Source: Prevotella sp. P2-180 (lineage in GTDB: Bacteria > Bacteroidota > Bacteroidia > Bacteroidales > Bacteroidaceae). From it: 64,000 bases of DNA. This document shows positions 46,709-56,535 of the stretch, piece after piece (within the stretch, counting starts at the first letter, position 1; each line of letters opens with the position of its first letter). The stretch covers positions 20,398 to 84,397 of the forward strand of contig NZ_NPJI01000026.1 in NCBI RefSeq assembly GCF_002251435.1. Reading direction: 5' to 3'. The notes under the pieces are model-generated. The model was not told where the DNA came from. It was given only the letters and a program-made list of their open reading frames with translations, and did not search any database. A program made the position numbers and the translations under genes.

Positions 46709-48376
46709 ATGAATACAAAACACATATTTCTATATAGCGCATTGGCTGTGGCAGGTCTGACAATGACATCGTGCTCGATGGATACCGAGTCGATGACAAG
46801 TCAGAACGACGAGACAGCTTACCGCAACGCCGAAGCTCTCGACATGGCTCTCGTGGGCTGCTACGACGGTTGGCAGCGCACCATAAGCAGCGAGGAAATC
46901 GGCATGTACATGCTGGCTGAGTTTGCCTCCGACCAGGCACATGGAGGTCTTGGTTTCTCGGACGCCAAGAACAATAACGTGCTCGACCAATTTGACATCT
47001 CCGTAGCACCATCGTATAACAACCTCTTCAACACCGACTGGATCAACTACTATGCAGCCATTTTCCGTTGCAACAAGGTTATTCAGGCTGAGGAGACTGC
47101 CGACTGGGGTGGTGACCTTTCCGCCCGCGGCCGTATCATAGGGCAAGCCCGTGCCTTGCGTGCCATTCTCTACTTCGACCTCGCCCGTATGTTTGGCGAC
47201 GTGCCTCTCGTTACAGTGCCCACTGAGGAAAATCTTCCGCGCACTGCCGCCTCTGAGGTATATAAGCAGATATTTGAGGACTTGAAATATGCAGCCGCCA
47301 ACATCCCAGCCGACGCATTCCCATTGTCGGGCCGGGGCGACACCGACGGACGTATAACAAAATATGCCGCCGAGGCTCTGTTGGCTCGCGCGTACCTATA
47401 TTATACTGGCTACTATGGACAGGAAAATGAAGGTTGCACCAAGCAGGAGGCTATCGACGCGCTCAACGACGTGATTGACAATGGCGGTTATGAGCTTGAG
47501 GCAAACTATGCCGACCTCTTTATGCCAGCATGTACTACCGATGGTTCTAACGGTGGTGCTTACGCATGGAACACCACATTCAAGGGGAAGTACTATGATG
47601 GCAGTGGATGGGTGAGCGACATCTCCAAGGAGGTTATCCTCAACCTTAAGTTTGCCGCTACTGCCGACTATAACGGCAATGCCGACGGTAACGTGTTCCA
47701 GGTGTATCTCGGTCCGCGCAACAAGTGTGCTACAAGCGTGAACATTGCCTCTGGTTGGGGTGCATGCTCAGTGACACAGAAGTTCGTCGATACCTACAAG
47801 GAAGACCCACGTTTCAGTGCTTGCGTATGGAGCTGTGCCGATGCCGGTTTCACTGCTGATGTCAACGACTCATACGAATACACTGGTTATTACACCCGCA
47901 AGTATGCCCCGATGTGCTTCTCCGACGGTACACGTCAGGAGGTGGGATTCCAGCTTGGCGAGCAGCATATGAACATTACCTACTATCAGGACTGGACAGT
48001 GATGCGCTATGCCGACGTGCTTCTGATGCACTCTGAGCTGACAGGCACAAATACTGGTCTGAACATGGTTCACCAGCGTTCATGCCCGGGTGAGTCTCTC
48101 TCCTACAGCATCGAGAACATACGCAAGGAGCGTGCCATAGAGTTTGCCTTCGAGGGCATCCACTTCTGGGACCTCATGCGCTACGAGAAGGACGGTGCTT
48201 ACGCCGGACGTGCCATTGCCGAGGCTCAGGACGGAGCCAAGGTGATCAATGGTGGTGTGGAGACAACTACATCATTCAAGGTAGAAAACTTCACAGCCAA
48301 GAAGGGTCTGATGCAGATACCTAATACTCAGATTACTCTTTCGGGTGGTGTTCTTACTCAGAATGCCGGATGGTAA
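46709..48376 (+). CDS. SusD/RagB-family glycan-binding lipoprotein
   Basis: A 555-residue surface lipoprotein with lipobox LTMTSC (lipid on Cys22). The TPR-rich SusD fold is seen in INYYAAIFRCNKVIQAEE, IGQARALRAILYFDLARMFG, DVPLVT and, at the C-terminus, ENIRKERAIEFAFEGIHFWD followed by LMRY. It forms the lid of the SusC transporter encoded just upstream (57-nt gap). Substrate not readable from sequence; the adjacent GH5 suggests a beta-1,4-linked glucan or mixed hemicellulose. Confidence 0.95.
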   Translation: MNTKHIFLYSALAVAGLTMTSCSMDTESMTSQNDETAYRNAEALDMALVGCYDGWQRTISSEEIGMYMLAEFASDQAHGGLGFSDAKNNNVLDQFDISVAPSYNNLFNTDWINYYAAIFRCNKVIQAEETADWGGDLSARGRIIGQARALRAILYFDLARMFGDVPLVTVPTEENLPRTAASEVYKQIFEDLKYAAANIPADAFPLSGRGDTDGRITKYAAEALLARAYLYYTGYYGQENEGCTKQEAIDALNDVIDNGGYELEANYADLFMPACTTDGSNGGAYAWNTTFKGKYYDGSGWVSDISKEVILNLKFAATADYNGNADGNVFQVYLGPRNKCATSVNIASGWGACSVTQKFVDTYKEDPRFSACVWSCADAGFTADVNDSYEYTGYYTRKYAPMCFSDGTRQEVGFQLGEQHMNITYYQDWTVMRYADVLLMHSELTGTNTGLNMVHQRSCPGESLSYSIENIRKERAIEFAFEGIHFWDLMRYEKDGAYAGRAIAEAQDGAKVINGGVETTTSFKVENFTAKKGLMQIPNTQITLSGGVLTQNAGW

Positions 48377-48444
48377 TTCTTAATTCTATTGAGAAATTAA
48401 AGAATTAAAATAATTAAATATTTAGATATTAAAGTTCATTTCTT

Positions 48445-50364
48445 ATGAAACTGAAAAAGATATATACAATGATGGCAGGAGCCGCAATGATGCTGGCAGC
48501 CTGTTCGCCGGACGACTTCAGCTTTGGTGACGCCCAATATTCGAGCGACGACCTGAAATGTCCGGACGCCTATACCGTGACCATCGACGGTAACTACGTG
48601 ACCCTCGAGTCGAAGCTCAAGGGATGCACACCGTTGTGGGTGACTCCTAACGGTCGCTCTCAAGAACAGAAACTGACCCTCGGCCTGCCGTTTGCCGGCG
48701 ACTATGAGGTGACTCTCGGTGCCGAGACACGTGCGGGAGTGGTTTATGGTGAACCATATCAGTTCAGCCTCTCACAGAACGACTTCGCACAGCTGAGCGA
48801 CGAGATGTGGGTTAACCTCGCCGGTGGAGTTGGCAAGACAAAGAAGTGGGTGCCCTGCAACGGCAACTACGGTGTGGGACGTTGCACCGGCCCAGTGATG
48901 TATGGCAACCCTGACGACGTGAGGAACGATGGCTCCGGTTCTACCGACCTTATGTTTGGTAGTGCCAACTGGGCACCTAACTGGGACCCTGGCTTCCAGT
49001 CATGGCTTATTCCTGCCGACGACCCATACATGAGCTCTTACATGGAGTTCGGTCTTGACGCCAAGAACGGCTGTACGGCAGTTGTGTTCCGCAACGACGC
49101 CAATGGCGGTACGATGATGAATGGTAAGTTCAATCTCAACGTGAGCGACAAGACTCATCCCGTCATCTCGTTCAGCGACTGCTACTCATTGCACAATGCG
49201 GCTTTCGATGAGGTATGCTCCAACTATACCCAGGACGTGAAGATTATCGAGTGTACACCTTATCTGTTGCAGATTGCCACAATGCGTACCAACTCTGAGG
49301 GTCCTTGGTGGCTTATCTGGAACTTCGTGTCGCAAGAGGTTATCGACACCAATGGCGAGTGCATACCAAAGGAGGAGAGCGGACTCATCGAGAAGACTGA
49401 GCCTGAGCTGCCTACATTCAGCAACCTCACTACCGACCTGTTCACTACCGAGATTAATGGTGTGACATACGTGGGCAACCAGATGACATTCATCATCAAC
49501 GACGAGACTCCTTACGACTGGATGTGGTGGAACGGTTCGCCTGCAGTGAGCAAGTGGGAGAACGTTGCCAATGGTGACTACACCACCAACTGGGCACCGG
49601 CATGCGGCGACGAGATTGGCGACTTCGAGCTCGTTATCTCCCGCGCTTCCGACGGCTCTTACAACTATGAGTGCGGCGAGAAGTCGGGCAAGGTGACTAT
49701 TGCTGACGACAAACTTACCTTCGACGAAGAGATTACCATCCTCACAGCAAGCAACGACACACGCACAGTGACCGTGGCCGGTAAGGAGTTCACAGTTCTC
49801 GCTTGCGAACCGGGAGAGTCGGTGACTATCGGTGTTCCTTCTTCAAATGACGAGAACGGCAACATTGACTCTTATCTCTGCGCGACCCTCAACTTCAAGA
49901 AGATTGAGACAGGAGCAACAGGTCCTACCGTAGTGCCTCTCAACACCAACTACGGTGACGAGGGAATATCATGGACAGAGAACGGATGCGTGCGTCTCGG
50001 ATTCCACCATTATGGTGATGGCGGTATCGGTATCTTCAAGGATGCAGCAAGCGTGAAACTGAAGAAGAACCAGACTATTAAGGTGACATTCAAGCTCAAG
50101 CCTGGAGTCATCACATGGAGCAAGACTCCTAAGTGTGCCCTTATAGACAATAACATTAAGAAGACATGGGAGCCTGGATGCTTCGACCTTGATGATGCAG
50201 TGACAGTGAATGTTGACGGCGAGACCACCGTCACACTTACCAACACCACTGGTTCTACACAGAAATTCACTTCCACTTGTCTCGACCTCTCAATCCAGTT
50301 TGACGGATTTGGAGAAGGTGACTACACTGATATGTTCGAGAGTGTAACATGTGTCATCGAGTGA
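48445..50364 (+). CDS. Surface lipoprotein of the polysaccharide locus (SusE-position protein)
   Basis: A 639-residue lipoprotein (lipobox MLAAC, Cys20) with an all-beta composition rich in Trp, Gly and Asn. The order after SusD, the lipid anchor and a PKD-like N-terminal stretch (CPDAYTVTIDGNYVTLESKL, TPLWVTPNGRSQE) fit a surface glycan-binding protein. Central and C-terminal parts resemble carbohydrate-binding beta-sandwiches (FELVISRASDGSYNYECGEK; LKKNQTIKVTFKLKPG), but no named CBM family can be claimed. Leader shares ATTAAAGTTC...TTCTTATG with the susD leader. Confidence 0.75.
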   Translation: MKLKKIYTMMAGAAMMLAACSPDDFSFGDAQYSSDDLKCPDAYTVTIDGNYVTLESKLKGCTPLWVTPNGRSQEQKLTLGLPFAGDYEVTLGAETRAGVVYGEPYQFSLSQNDFAQLSDEMWVNLAGGVGKTKKWVPCNGNYGVGRCTGPVMYGNPDDVRNDGSGSTDLMFGSANWAPNWDPGFQSWLIPADDPYMSSYMEFGLDAKNGCTAVVFRNDANGGTMMNGKFNLNVSDKTHPVISFSDCYSLHNAAFDEVCSNYTQDVKIIECTPYLLQIATMRTNSEGPWWLIWNFVSQEVIDTNGECIPKEESGLIEKTEPELPTFSNLTTDLFTTEINGVTYVGNQMTFIINDETPYDWMWWNGSPAVSKWENVANGDYTTNWAPACGDEIGDFELVISRASDGSYNYECGEKSGKVTIADDKLTFDEEITILTASNDTRTVTVAGKEFTVLACEPGESVTIGVPSSNDENGNIDSYLCATLNFKKIETGATGPTVVPLNTNYGDEGISWTENGCVRLGFHHYGDGGIGIFKDAASVKLKKNQTIKVTFKLKPGVITWSKTPKCALIDNNIKKTWEPGCFDLDDAVTVNVDGETTVTLTNTTGSTQKFTSTCLDLSIQFDGFGEGDYTDMFESVTCVIE

Positions 50365-50413
50365 TATTGTGACTAAGAATTATAAAATGTAAATTCTTAA
50401 ACAAGAAGATAAA

Positions 50414-53113
50414 ATGAAAAATAAAATATTATATAGTATAATGACCTTCGTCCTCGGCTTATGCTTTACGGCATGTAGCGACGACGTTGAGTATGGTGTA
50501 GGCACTACCCCACTGCTCAAGGACGGTTCGGTCGTCACTGGTTCGGCTGACGTCACCGCAACGTCGGCAACCATGAACGGTACTGTTGACGGTCTTGAGG
50601 CTCAGTCTTCAAGCGCATACGTCACGGGATTCTATTACGGCACATCGCAGGACAATCTCTCCGAGCGTGTGACAGCCCAGAGCGACGCGACGTTCAGTGC
50701 TACAATCTCCGGTATGCCAGGAACAGTTTATTACTATCAGGCATTTGTTAGTTTGCAAAGTAAGGTGACGGTAAAGGGTGAGGTGAAGAGCCTCATTCTT
50801 ACCGACACCAAGGCTGTCACCGGCGACTACAAGGACTTGACAGCCAACAGTGTGAAACTGTCAGGACAAATCCAGCAGTTGACTGCCGACGCTGAGGTGG
50901 GTATCGTTGTGTCGGGTGTTCCTGGCGACGAGCGTGTTCGTGCCGGTGTGCGCATCCCCGGTGTTCTTGGCACTGATTACAGTATTGAGGCTCTCGGTCT
51001 CGTTCCTTCCACGACATATTATTATGCTGCTTATCTTGACCTCGGTCAGGGCGTGGTATATGGTGAGACCAAGGAATTCACCACTGCTGCCAAGGAATTT
51101 GACGTTGACAACGACCTCGTTGACCTTGGCCTCTCCACCAAGTGGGCAAAGTGCAACATCGGTGCTTCGTCGGAGACTGAACTGGGAGCTCTCGTAGGTT
51201 TCGGCGACCTCACTGGTTACAACACCAGCATCAATCCCGAGGACTATGCTTCTGGCGATATATATAAGTCAGCACAGGATATTGCCAACAGGGTTACTGA
51301 TGGCAAGACCACTATTCCTACTATTGCCGAATATGAGGAACTCTTCCGCTGCTGCAAGGTGGAGTGGATGGAGAAGGAAGGTGTGGCTGGATATCAGTTC
51401 ACCGGTCCTAACGGCAATTCAATCTTCATGCCCGCTGCCGGTTCACGCACAAAGGGCAACACTGCAGGTGTAGGCACAGAAGGTCGCTATCTCTCAGGCT
51501 CTGTCAATGGTTCCGACAGTCAGTTTGCCATGAGCTACCTGTTTAACCAAAACGGCAACGGCCGTTCGACAACACCTGTTTACCAGGCACTCTCCGTACG
51601 CCCCGTTTCAGTGGCAAAGAACATACCGTTTGACAAGTCCTTGCTCTGCAAGACATGGGAAATCGACCTTACCCTCGATGGTGAGTATCAAGTATTCCAT
51701 GGCCCTTCATACTTCTATGGAACTGAAGACTCATGGCGTACAGTGACAAATGGCGAACCTGTCGTAGGCGACTCTTGGTGCTGGGATGCCGACTTTGCCG
51801 GCAACTCATGGGCAGTGGGCGGTAGCGCAGCCAACTGTCAGGGCTCTATCACCTTCAACGAGGATGGCACATTAGTTGTCAAGCATGTTGATGCCGACGG
51901 CAAGGAAACCGTTGAGGAAGGCACATACACCGTGGACGAGGCAAACAAGACCATCACCCTCGAAGGTGCCAACTGTCTCGCTCCTGCCAACTTTGGTCCT
52001 GGATATACAGATGACTTGAAGAACAACATCAAGATACTCTCACTCACCGACAAGTCATTGCAGTTGGGCGTTCTCCGCACCGATCCTTCACAGGGCGCAT
52101 GTCTGTTGAGTATCAACATGATTCCGCAGTTGGAGAAGTATGGATATAAGGCTACGCTGAATTGCTATGGCCAGAAGCCCGGAGGCGGTGAGCCTTCCGA
52201 CGCTTGGGCTGGAGCTACAGTGACAGTGGCAGGTGGACAGACAGGTACATACACTGTTACATTCAACACAGCCGAGCCTCGCGCTTACGGACAGGTATAT
52301 GTTCTTGATATCGAGGGCTTCGCAGCTGCCTATCCCAATGCTTTCGTCAAGATTGACACCCTTAAGGCTGATGGCAAAGTTATTCCATTTGATGCAAACA
52401 AGTTCTATTATGGTGACATTGAGAACAATGGCAAGTATCGCGTTGAGATTGCAAACATCTGGGGTTGCGGACATAACGATGGCTGGAATGGATTGAAGGA
52501 CACTCCGTTCCATCCCGGAGGTGGCGAGACCACCGAGGAGACAGCCCTTGCCTTCAACTCTACCTTCGAGGTGACATTCACCATCGTTTCTCTCGACACC
52601 AACCTTGAATTCAATGCAAAGCAGACTGCCGTAGGACTTGAGCCAGGATGGGCTCAGCCGGGCAACTGGGGCAAGGAGAATCCGGGAGCCATAAAGGTAG
52701 TGAAGGAAAACTTCCAGTATAAACTCGCTTCAACTTCAGATTTAAGTTTGAATATTGACGTGGATGCTGATTGTGATGGCACAGGTCCTGCCAATGGTGC
52801 TGTTTGTCTTGTGGATTTCGTGGACATCCGCAAATACTTCTCTGGATTCTCTGCAGAGTTAAAGTCGGTAGTCAACGACGGAGTGAATGTTCCGTTTGAT
52901 GCTCCGAAGATTCTCTATGGTGACATTGAGGATAACGGAAATTTCCGTGTTGAACTCCACAATATTTGGGGTAGTGGCACTGCTGCAAACCCTGCATTCG
53001 ACGGAGCGACAGTGGTGGAAGGCAACAACTGCGTGCTTTCACTCGGCTACCAGAAGTCATGTAAATACACCATCGGCAACTTCTCTACCGAGCTGTTTGC
53101 CAAGCCATGGTAA
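50414..53113 (+). CDS. Large surface lipoprotein with repeated C-terminal beta domains
   Basis: An 899-residue lipoprotein (lipobox LCFTAC, Cys21). Two Fn3-like units (about 40-220; TVYYYQAFVS, TTYYYAAYLDLGQG) are followed by a FISUMP-like domain (VDLGLSTKWAKCNIGA, TIPTIAEYEELFRCCKVEW), a lipocalin-like strand-rich region (KTWEIDLTLDG, GSITFNEDGTL), then two related C-terminal domains with the motif pairs VIPFDANKFYYGDIENNGKY / VNVPFDAPKILYGDIEDNGN and IWGCG / IWGSG. Probably a second surface glycan-binding protein next to the GH5 enzyme. The duplicated domain is not one I can name. Confidence 0.7.
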   Translation: MKNKILYSIMTFVLGLCFTACSDDVEYGVGTTPLLKDGSVVTGSADVTATSATMNGTVDGLEAQSSSAYVTGFYYGTSQDNLSERVTAQSDATFSATISGMPGTVYYYQAFVSLQSKVTVKGEVKSLILTDTKAVTGDYKDLTANSVKLSGQIQQLTADAEVGIVVSGVPGDERVRAGVRIPGVLGTDYSIEALGLVPSTTYYYAAYLDLGQGVVYGETKEFTTAAKEFDVDNDLVDLGLSTKWAKCNIGASSETELGALVGFGDLTGYNTSINPEDYASGDIYKSAQDIANRVTDGKTTIPTIAEYEELFRCCKVEWMEKEGVAGYQFTGPNGNSIFMPAAGSRTKGNTAGVGTEGRYLSGSVNGSDSQFAMSYLFNQNGNGRSTTPVYQALSVRPVSVAKNIPFDKSLLCKTWEIDLTLDGEYQVFHGPSYFYGTEDSWRTVTNGEPVVGDSWCWDADFAGNSWAVGGSAANCQGSITFNEDGTLVVKHVDADGKETVEEGTYTVDEANKTITLEGANCLAPANFGPGYTDDLKNNIKILSLTDKSLQLGVLRTDPSQGACLLSINMIPQLEKYGYKATLNCYGQKPGGGEPSDAWAGATVTVAGGQTGTYTVTFNTAEPRAYGQVYVLDIEGFAAAYPNAFVKIDTLKADGKVIPFDANKFYYGDIENNGKYRVEIANIWGCGHNDGWNGLKDTPFHPGGGETTEETALAFNSTFEVTFTIVSLDTNLEFNAKQTAVGLEPGWAQPGNWGKENPGAIKVVKENFQYKLASTSDLSLNIDVDADCDGTGPANGAVCLVDFVDIRKYFSGFSAELKSVVNDGVNVPFDAPKILYGDIEDNGNFRVELHNIWGSGTAANPAFDGATVVEGNNCVLSLGYQKSCKYTIGNFSTELFAKPW

Positions 53114-53150
53114 TTCTTGAATTATAAATTAAAATTAATATTTAGAAAGT

Positions 53151-54656
53151 ATGAAAAAGATATCATCAATATTCCTGATGCTTTTCGCCATGAGCGCGGT
53201 GATGTTGTCAGCTTGCAGCGACAACAGCAATCCTAACCCGCTGGCGGAAAGCGTGGGAACACTCAACATCACTCCCACCGAACTCACGTTCGGTGTGGAT
53301 GGTGGTGAAGCAATGTTCACCGTTGAGGGCGGTACAGCTTTCACCCGTTCTGAGGCTGACTGGCTCACAGTAACCCGTGTGTCGGGCAACAATAAATCGT
53401 CGTCGTTCTCTGTCGTATGCGCAAAGAACACCGGCGAGGAGCGCCAAGGCACTATCCTTGCCAACCTCAACGGAGCATTTTCACGCATCAGCGTTACCCA
53501 GTCGGGCAAGATTGTCAAGCCGGAGGAGTCATACACCTTCCGCACCGCAAAGGAGATAGCCAAGGACATGTTCCCGGGCTGGAACCTCGGCAACACTATG
53601 GAGGCAACCGGCGACGGACTTGGTGCCGAGACAACATGGCAGAAGACCAAGACCACACAGGCCGTCATCGACTATGTGAAGTCACAAGGCTTCAAGTCTG
53701 TACGTATTCCCTGCTCATGGTACATCCACTCCACCAACGGCAAGATTGACGCTGACTGGATGGCACGTGTGAAGGAAGTGGTTGACTACTGCGTCAACGC
53801 CGGACTCTACGTGGTGCTCAACGACCACTGGGACAGCGGATGGATAGAGGTGGAAGGCTTCTCAGCCAGCACCTCACAATATAAGCCGGTGAGCGAGGAA
53901 ATCATTCTCAGCAAGATTGACATGCTGAAGAACCTCTGGACACAGATTTCTACCTATTTCAAGGGCTATGACGAGCACTTGCTCTTTGCCGGCTTGAACG
54001 AGCCGTTCCAGGATTACAACCTGTTCAGCACCCGCCACAAGGAGCTCACTCCGATCCTGAACCGCTACAACCAGGCTTTTGTAGATGCAGTGCGTGCCAC
54101 TGGAGGTAACAACTCTGCCCGCATACTCGTGGTTCAGGCTCCTTCCACCAACATCTCTTCTGCTTGCGACGAGAGCATCGGATTTAAGATGCCGACTGAT
54201 GCGGCAGACAAGGGCTTGATGGTTGAGGTACACTACTACGACCCGTATGAATTCTGTTTAAAGGCTGACAATGCCACATGGTTCTGGGGTAACGGCAATC
54301 ATGTGAGCGGAAGTGCCCACAATGCCACTTGGGGTGAGGAGTCTTACACCAAGAGTCAGTTTGAGATGATGCGTAAGAAGTTCTACGACAACGGCGTTCC
54401 GGTAATCGTTGGAGAGTGTGGAGTCCAGTGGCGTGAACTGTCAGAAAACCAAACTGAGCACGACGCTTCGGTGAAAGCATGGTGGAAGTGTATCATGGAG
54501 AATGCCAAAGACAATGGTATCATACCTATGGTTTGGGATATCAATAGTGCAAACCGCAATGGCGAGTCGGGCATCATGACCATCATCAATCGTTCCAACC
54601 TCTCAATCTTCTGCCAACCAGCGTTGGATGGAATAAAAGAGGGAGTAGGGAAGTGA
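53151..54656 (+). CDS. Glycoside hydrolase family 5 endoglucanase with BACON domain
   Basis: A 501-residue lipoprotein (lipobox MLSAC, Cys22). A BACON domain (about 37-118; FTVEGGTAFTRSEADWLTVT, RISVTQSG) spaces the enzyme from the membrane. The GH5 barrel follows: GWNLGNTMEA, FKSVRIPCSWY, acid/base Glu284 in LNEPFQ, VHYYDPYEF, and nucleophile Glu422 in VIVGECGVQW. Motif style suggests subfamily 4 or 2, acting on cellulose-like, xyloglucan or glucomannan backbones. Surface location fits the first cut before SusCD import. Stop codon abuts a heptamer repeat array. Confidence 0.9.
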   Translation: MKKISSIFLMLFAMSAVMLSACSDNSNPNPLAESVGTLNITPTELTFGVDGGEAMFTVEGGTAFTRSEADWLTVTRVSGNNKSSSFSVVCAKNTGEERQGTILANLNGAFSRISVTQSGKIVKPEESYTFRTAKEIAKDMFPGWNLGNTMEATGDGLGAETTWQKTKTTQAVIDYVKSQGFKSVRIPCSWYIHSTNGKIDADWMARVKEVVDYCVNAGLYVVLNDHWDSGWIEVEGFSASTSQYKPVSEEIILSKIDMLKNLWTQISTYFKGYDEHLLFAGLNEPFQDYNLFSTRHKELTPILNRYNQAFVDAVRATGGNNSARILVVQAPSTNISSACDESIGFKMPTDAADKGLMVEVHYYDPYEFCLKADNATWFWGNGNHVSGSAHNATWGEESYTKSQFEMMRKKFYDNGVPVIVGECGVQWRELSENQTEHDASVKAWWKCIMENAKDNGIIPMVWDINSANRNGESGIMTIINRSNLSIFCQPALDGIKEGVGK

Positions 54657-54752
54657 AGAGTGAAGAATGAAGAATGAAGAGTGAAGAATGAAGAGTGAAG
54701 AATGAAGAGTGAAGAATGAAGAATGAAGAGTGAAGAATGAAGAATGAAGAAT
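54655..54752. repeat. Fourteen heptamers GAAGAGT/GAAGAAT
   Basis: A perfect 7-bp period array of 14 units, each GAAGAGT or GAAGAAT in the order R A A R A R A R A A R A A A (R = GAGT, A = GAAT endings). It starts within the GH5 stop codon and ends at a terminator. Likely variable in copy number by slippage; no protein or CRISPR-like spacer structure. Confidence 0.95.
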
Positions 54753-54780
54753 GGCTGCGGGTTTCGCGGCCATTCTTTTT
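54749..54780 (+). terminator. Terminator of the polysaccharide locus
   Basis: GAATGGC-T-GCG and CGC-G-GCCATTC pair around GGTTT, followed by TTTTTATATTTTTTT. It lies about 100 nt past the GH5 stop. Confidence 0.8.
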
Positions 54781-54850
54781 ATATTTTTTTCCTTGGTTTT
54801 TTTCCTGTTTCATTTTTTTTATGTAATTTTGCACCAAATTTTGCAAAACG

Positions 54851-56314
54851 ATGAAAATAGGATTTGACAACCAGAAATATCAGACTATCCAGTCTGAGCA
54901 TATAAAGGAGAGAATATCGCAGTTTGACGGAAAGCTTTACCTCGAACTGGGTGGAAAATTGTTTGACGACCATCATGCCAGCCGTGTCTTGCCCGGATTC
55001 CAACCTGACAGTAAGCTGAGGATGTTCCAGAAAATCAGCGATAGCATTGAGATTGTCATTGTAATCAGTGCCGCTGACATCGACAAGAACAAAAAGCGCG
55101 CCGACCTGGGCATCACTTACGACGAGGACGTGCTGCGACTGAGAAATGAGTTCCAAGGCAGGGGATTCATGGTGGGCTCTGTTGTCATCACACACTATAA
55201 TGGTCAGCCATCGGCCATCGCCTTCAAACAACGACTTGAACGTGAGGGCATCAAAACCTATTGCCATTACCTCATTGAAGGATATCCGCATAATGTGGCG
55301 CTCATAGCCTCTGACGAAGGCTTCGGCAAAAACGACTATGTAGAAACTTCGCGACCGCTGGTTATCATCACCGCACCTGGACCTGGAAGCGGAAAGATGG
55401 CAGTGTGCCTCAGTCAGTTATATAATGAAAACAAAAGGGGTGTGAGGGCAGGATATGCCAAGTTTGAGACCTTCCCCGTATGGAACTTGCCACTGAAACA
55501 CCCGGTGAACATCGCATACGAAGCAGCCACTGCCGACCTCAACGATGTGAACATGATAGACCCGTTCCATCTCGAGGCATACGGAAAGATAGCCATTAAC
55601 TACAACCGCGACATAGAGATCTTCCCCGTGCTCAACAACCTCTTTGAGGGCATCTATGGCACCAACCCTTATAAGTCGCCTACTGACATGGGTGTAAACA
55701 TGGTGGGATTCTGTATCAGCGATGATGACGTATGCTGCGAGGCATCGAAAAACGAAATCATACGCCGCTACTACGATGCCACAAACAAAATGGCGAGTGG
55801 GGCATGCAACGACGGTGAGATAAACAAGATTCAGATGCTTTTCACTCAGGCAAAGATTTCAACGGCATACCGTCGCACCACAACCGCCGCCAAGGAATGT
55901 CTGAAACGTACAGGCCACACCTCGTCGGCCATTGAACTTGAAGACGGAACGATAGTGACAGGACATTCCAGTCCGCTGTTGGGATGCAGTGCCGCATTGC
56001 TTCTTAACGTCATGAAACATCTTGCAGGCATCGACCATGAGAAAAAACTCATACCGCAGTCGATGATTGAGCCGATACAGTATACGAAGATAAACTATCT
56101 TGGCGGACACAATCCACGCCTTCACACCGACGAAGTGCTTGTGGCCCTGTCGGTACTGTCAGAAAAAGACGAGAACTGCCGCCACGCACTTCAGCAGTTG
56201 CCGAAGCTAAGAGGCTGTCAGGTTCATTGTACGGTGATGTTGAGTGAAGTAGACCGAAAGATATTCAAGAAACTCGGTGTAAACCTCACGTGTGAGCCAG
56301 TGTTGAAGAAGTGA
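54851..56314 (+). CDS. DUF1846 family protein
   Basis: A 487-residue cytoplasmic protein, full length for the DUF1846 family, with conserved stretches RVLPGFQPDSKLRMF, CHYLIEGYPHNVALI, APGPGSGKMAVCLSQLYNEN and YGTNPYKSPTDMGVNM. The APGPGSGK segment looks like a nucleotide-binding loop. Structures exist for the family but no agreed function. It has its own -7-like element TAATTTTG (54824-54831) just downstream of the polysaccharide-locus terminator and is probably monocistronic. Confidence 0.88.
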   Translation: MKIGFDNQKYQTIQSEHIKERISQFDGKLYLELGGKLFDDHHASRVLPGFQPDSKLRMFQKISDSIEIVIVISAADIDKNKKRADLGITYDEDVLRLRNEFQGRGFMVGSVVITHYNGQPSAIAFKQRLEREGIKTYCHYLIEGYPHNVALIASDEGFGKNDYVETSRPLVIITAPGPGSGKMAVCLSQLYNENKRGVRAGYAKFETFPVWNLPLKHPVNIAYEAATADLNDVNMIDPFHLEAYGKIAINYNRDIEIFPVLNNLFEGIYGTNPYKSPTDMGVNMVGFCISDDDVCCEASKNEIIRRYYDATNKMASGACNDGEINKIQMLFTQAKISTAYRRTTTAAKECLKRTGHTSSAIELEDGTIVTGHSSPLLGCSAALLLNVMKHLAGIDHEKKLIPQSMIEPIQYTKINYLGGHNPRLHTDEVLVALSVLSEKDENCRHALQQLPKLRGCQVHCTVMLSEVDRKIFKKLGVNLTCEPVLKK

Positions 56315-56404
56315 GATAAAGAGTGATTTCCCATTACTCTCTTCTCTTTTCTAAAAAAACATTAAAAAAACGTCGGGGAGCATTGTTTTACGGAAAAAGA
56401 GTTG

Positions 56405-56412
56405 TAACTTTG
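56405..56412 (+). promoter_or_regulatory. Promoter -7 element of the tRNA-Ser gene
   Basis: TAACTTTG 14 nt before the tRNA, with ATTG (56382-56385) 19 nt upstream as a near-match to the -33 TTTG. Confidence 0.5.
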
Positions 56413-56425
56413 CAACCCGAAAAAA

Positions 56426-56513
56426 GGAAAGGTGCTCGAGTGGTTGAAGAGGCACGCCTGGAAAGCGTGTAACCGGCAAAACCGGTTCGCAGGTTCGAAT
56501 CCTGTCCTTTCCG
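56426..56513 (+). tRNA. tRNA-Ser(GGA)
   Basis: An 88-nt class II tRNA. The acceptor stem GGAAAGG/CCTTTCC, anticodon stem CACGC/GCGTG with loop CTGGAAA (anticodon GGA at 56460-56462), a long variable arm (ACCGGCAAAACCGGT) and the T-arm GCAGGTTCGAATCCTGT are all clear. CCA is not encoded. It reads UCC and UCU serine codons. The exbB gene starts 23 nt later and may be cotranscribed. Confidence 0.97.
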
Positions 56514-56535
56514 CTTTATAATGATTGGTTATCAA

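Noticed and set aside
54655..54752. CRISPR-like array
   Set aside because: The 7-bp units are contiguous with no spacers; it is a minisatellite.
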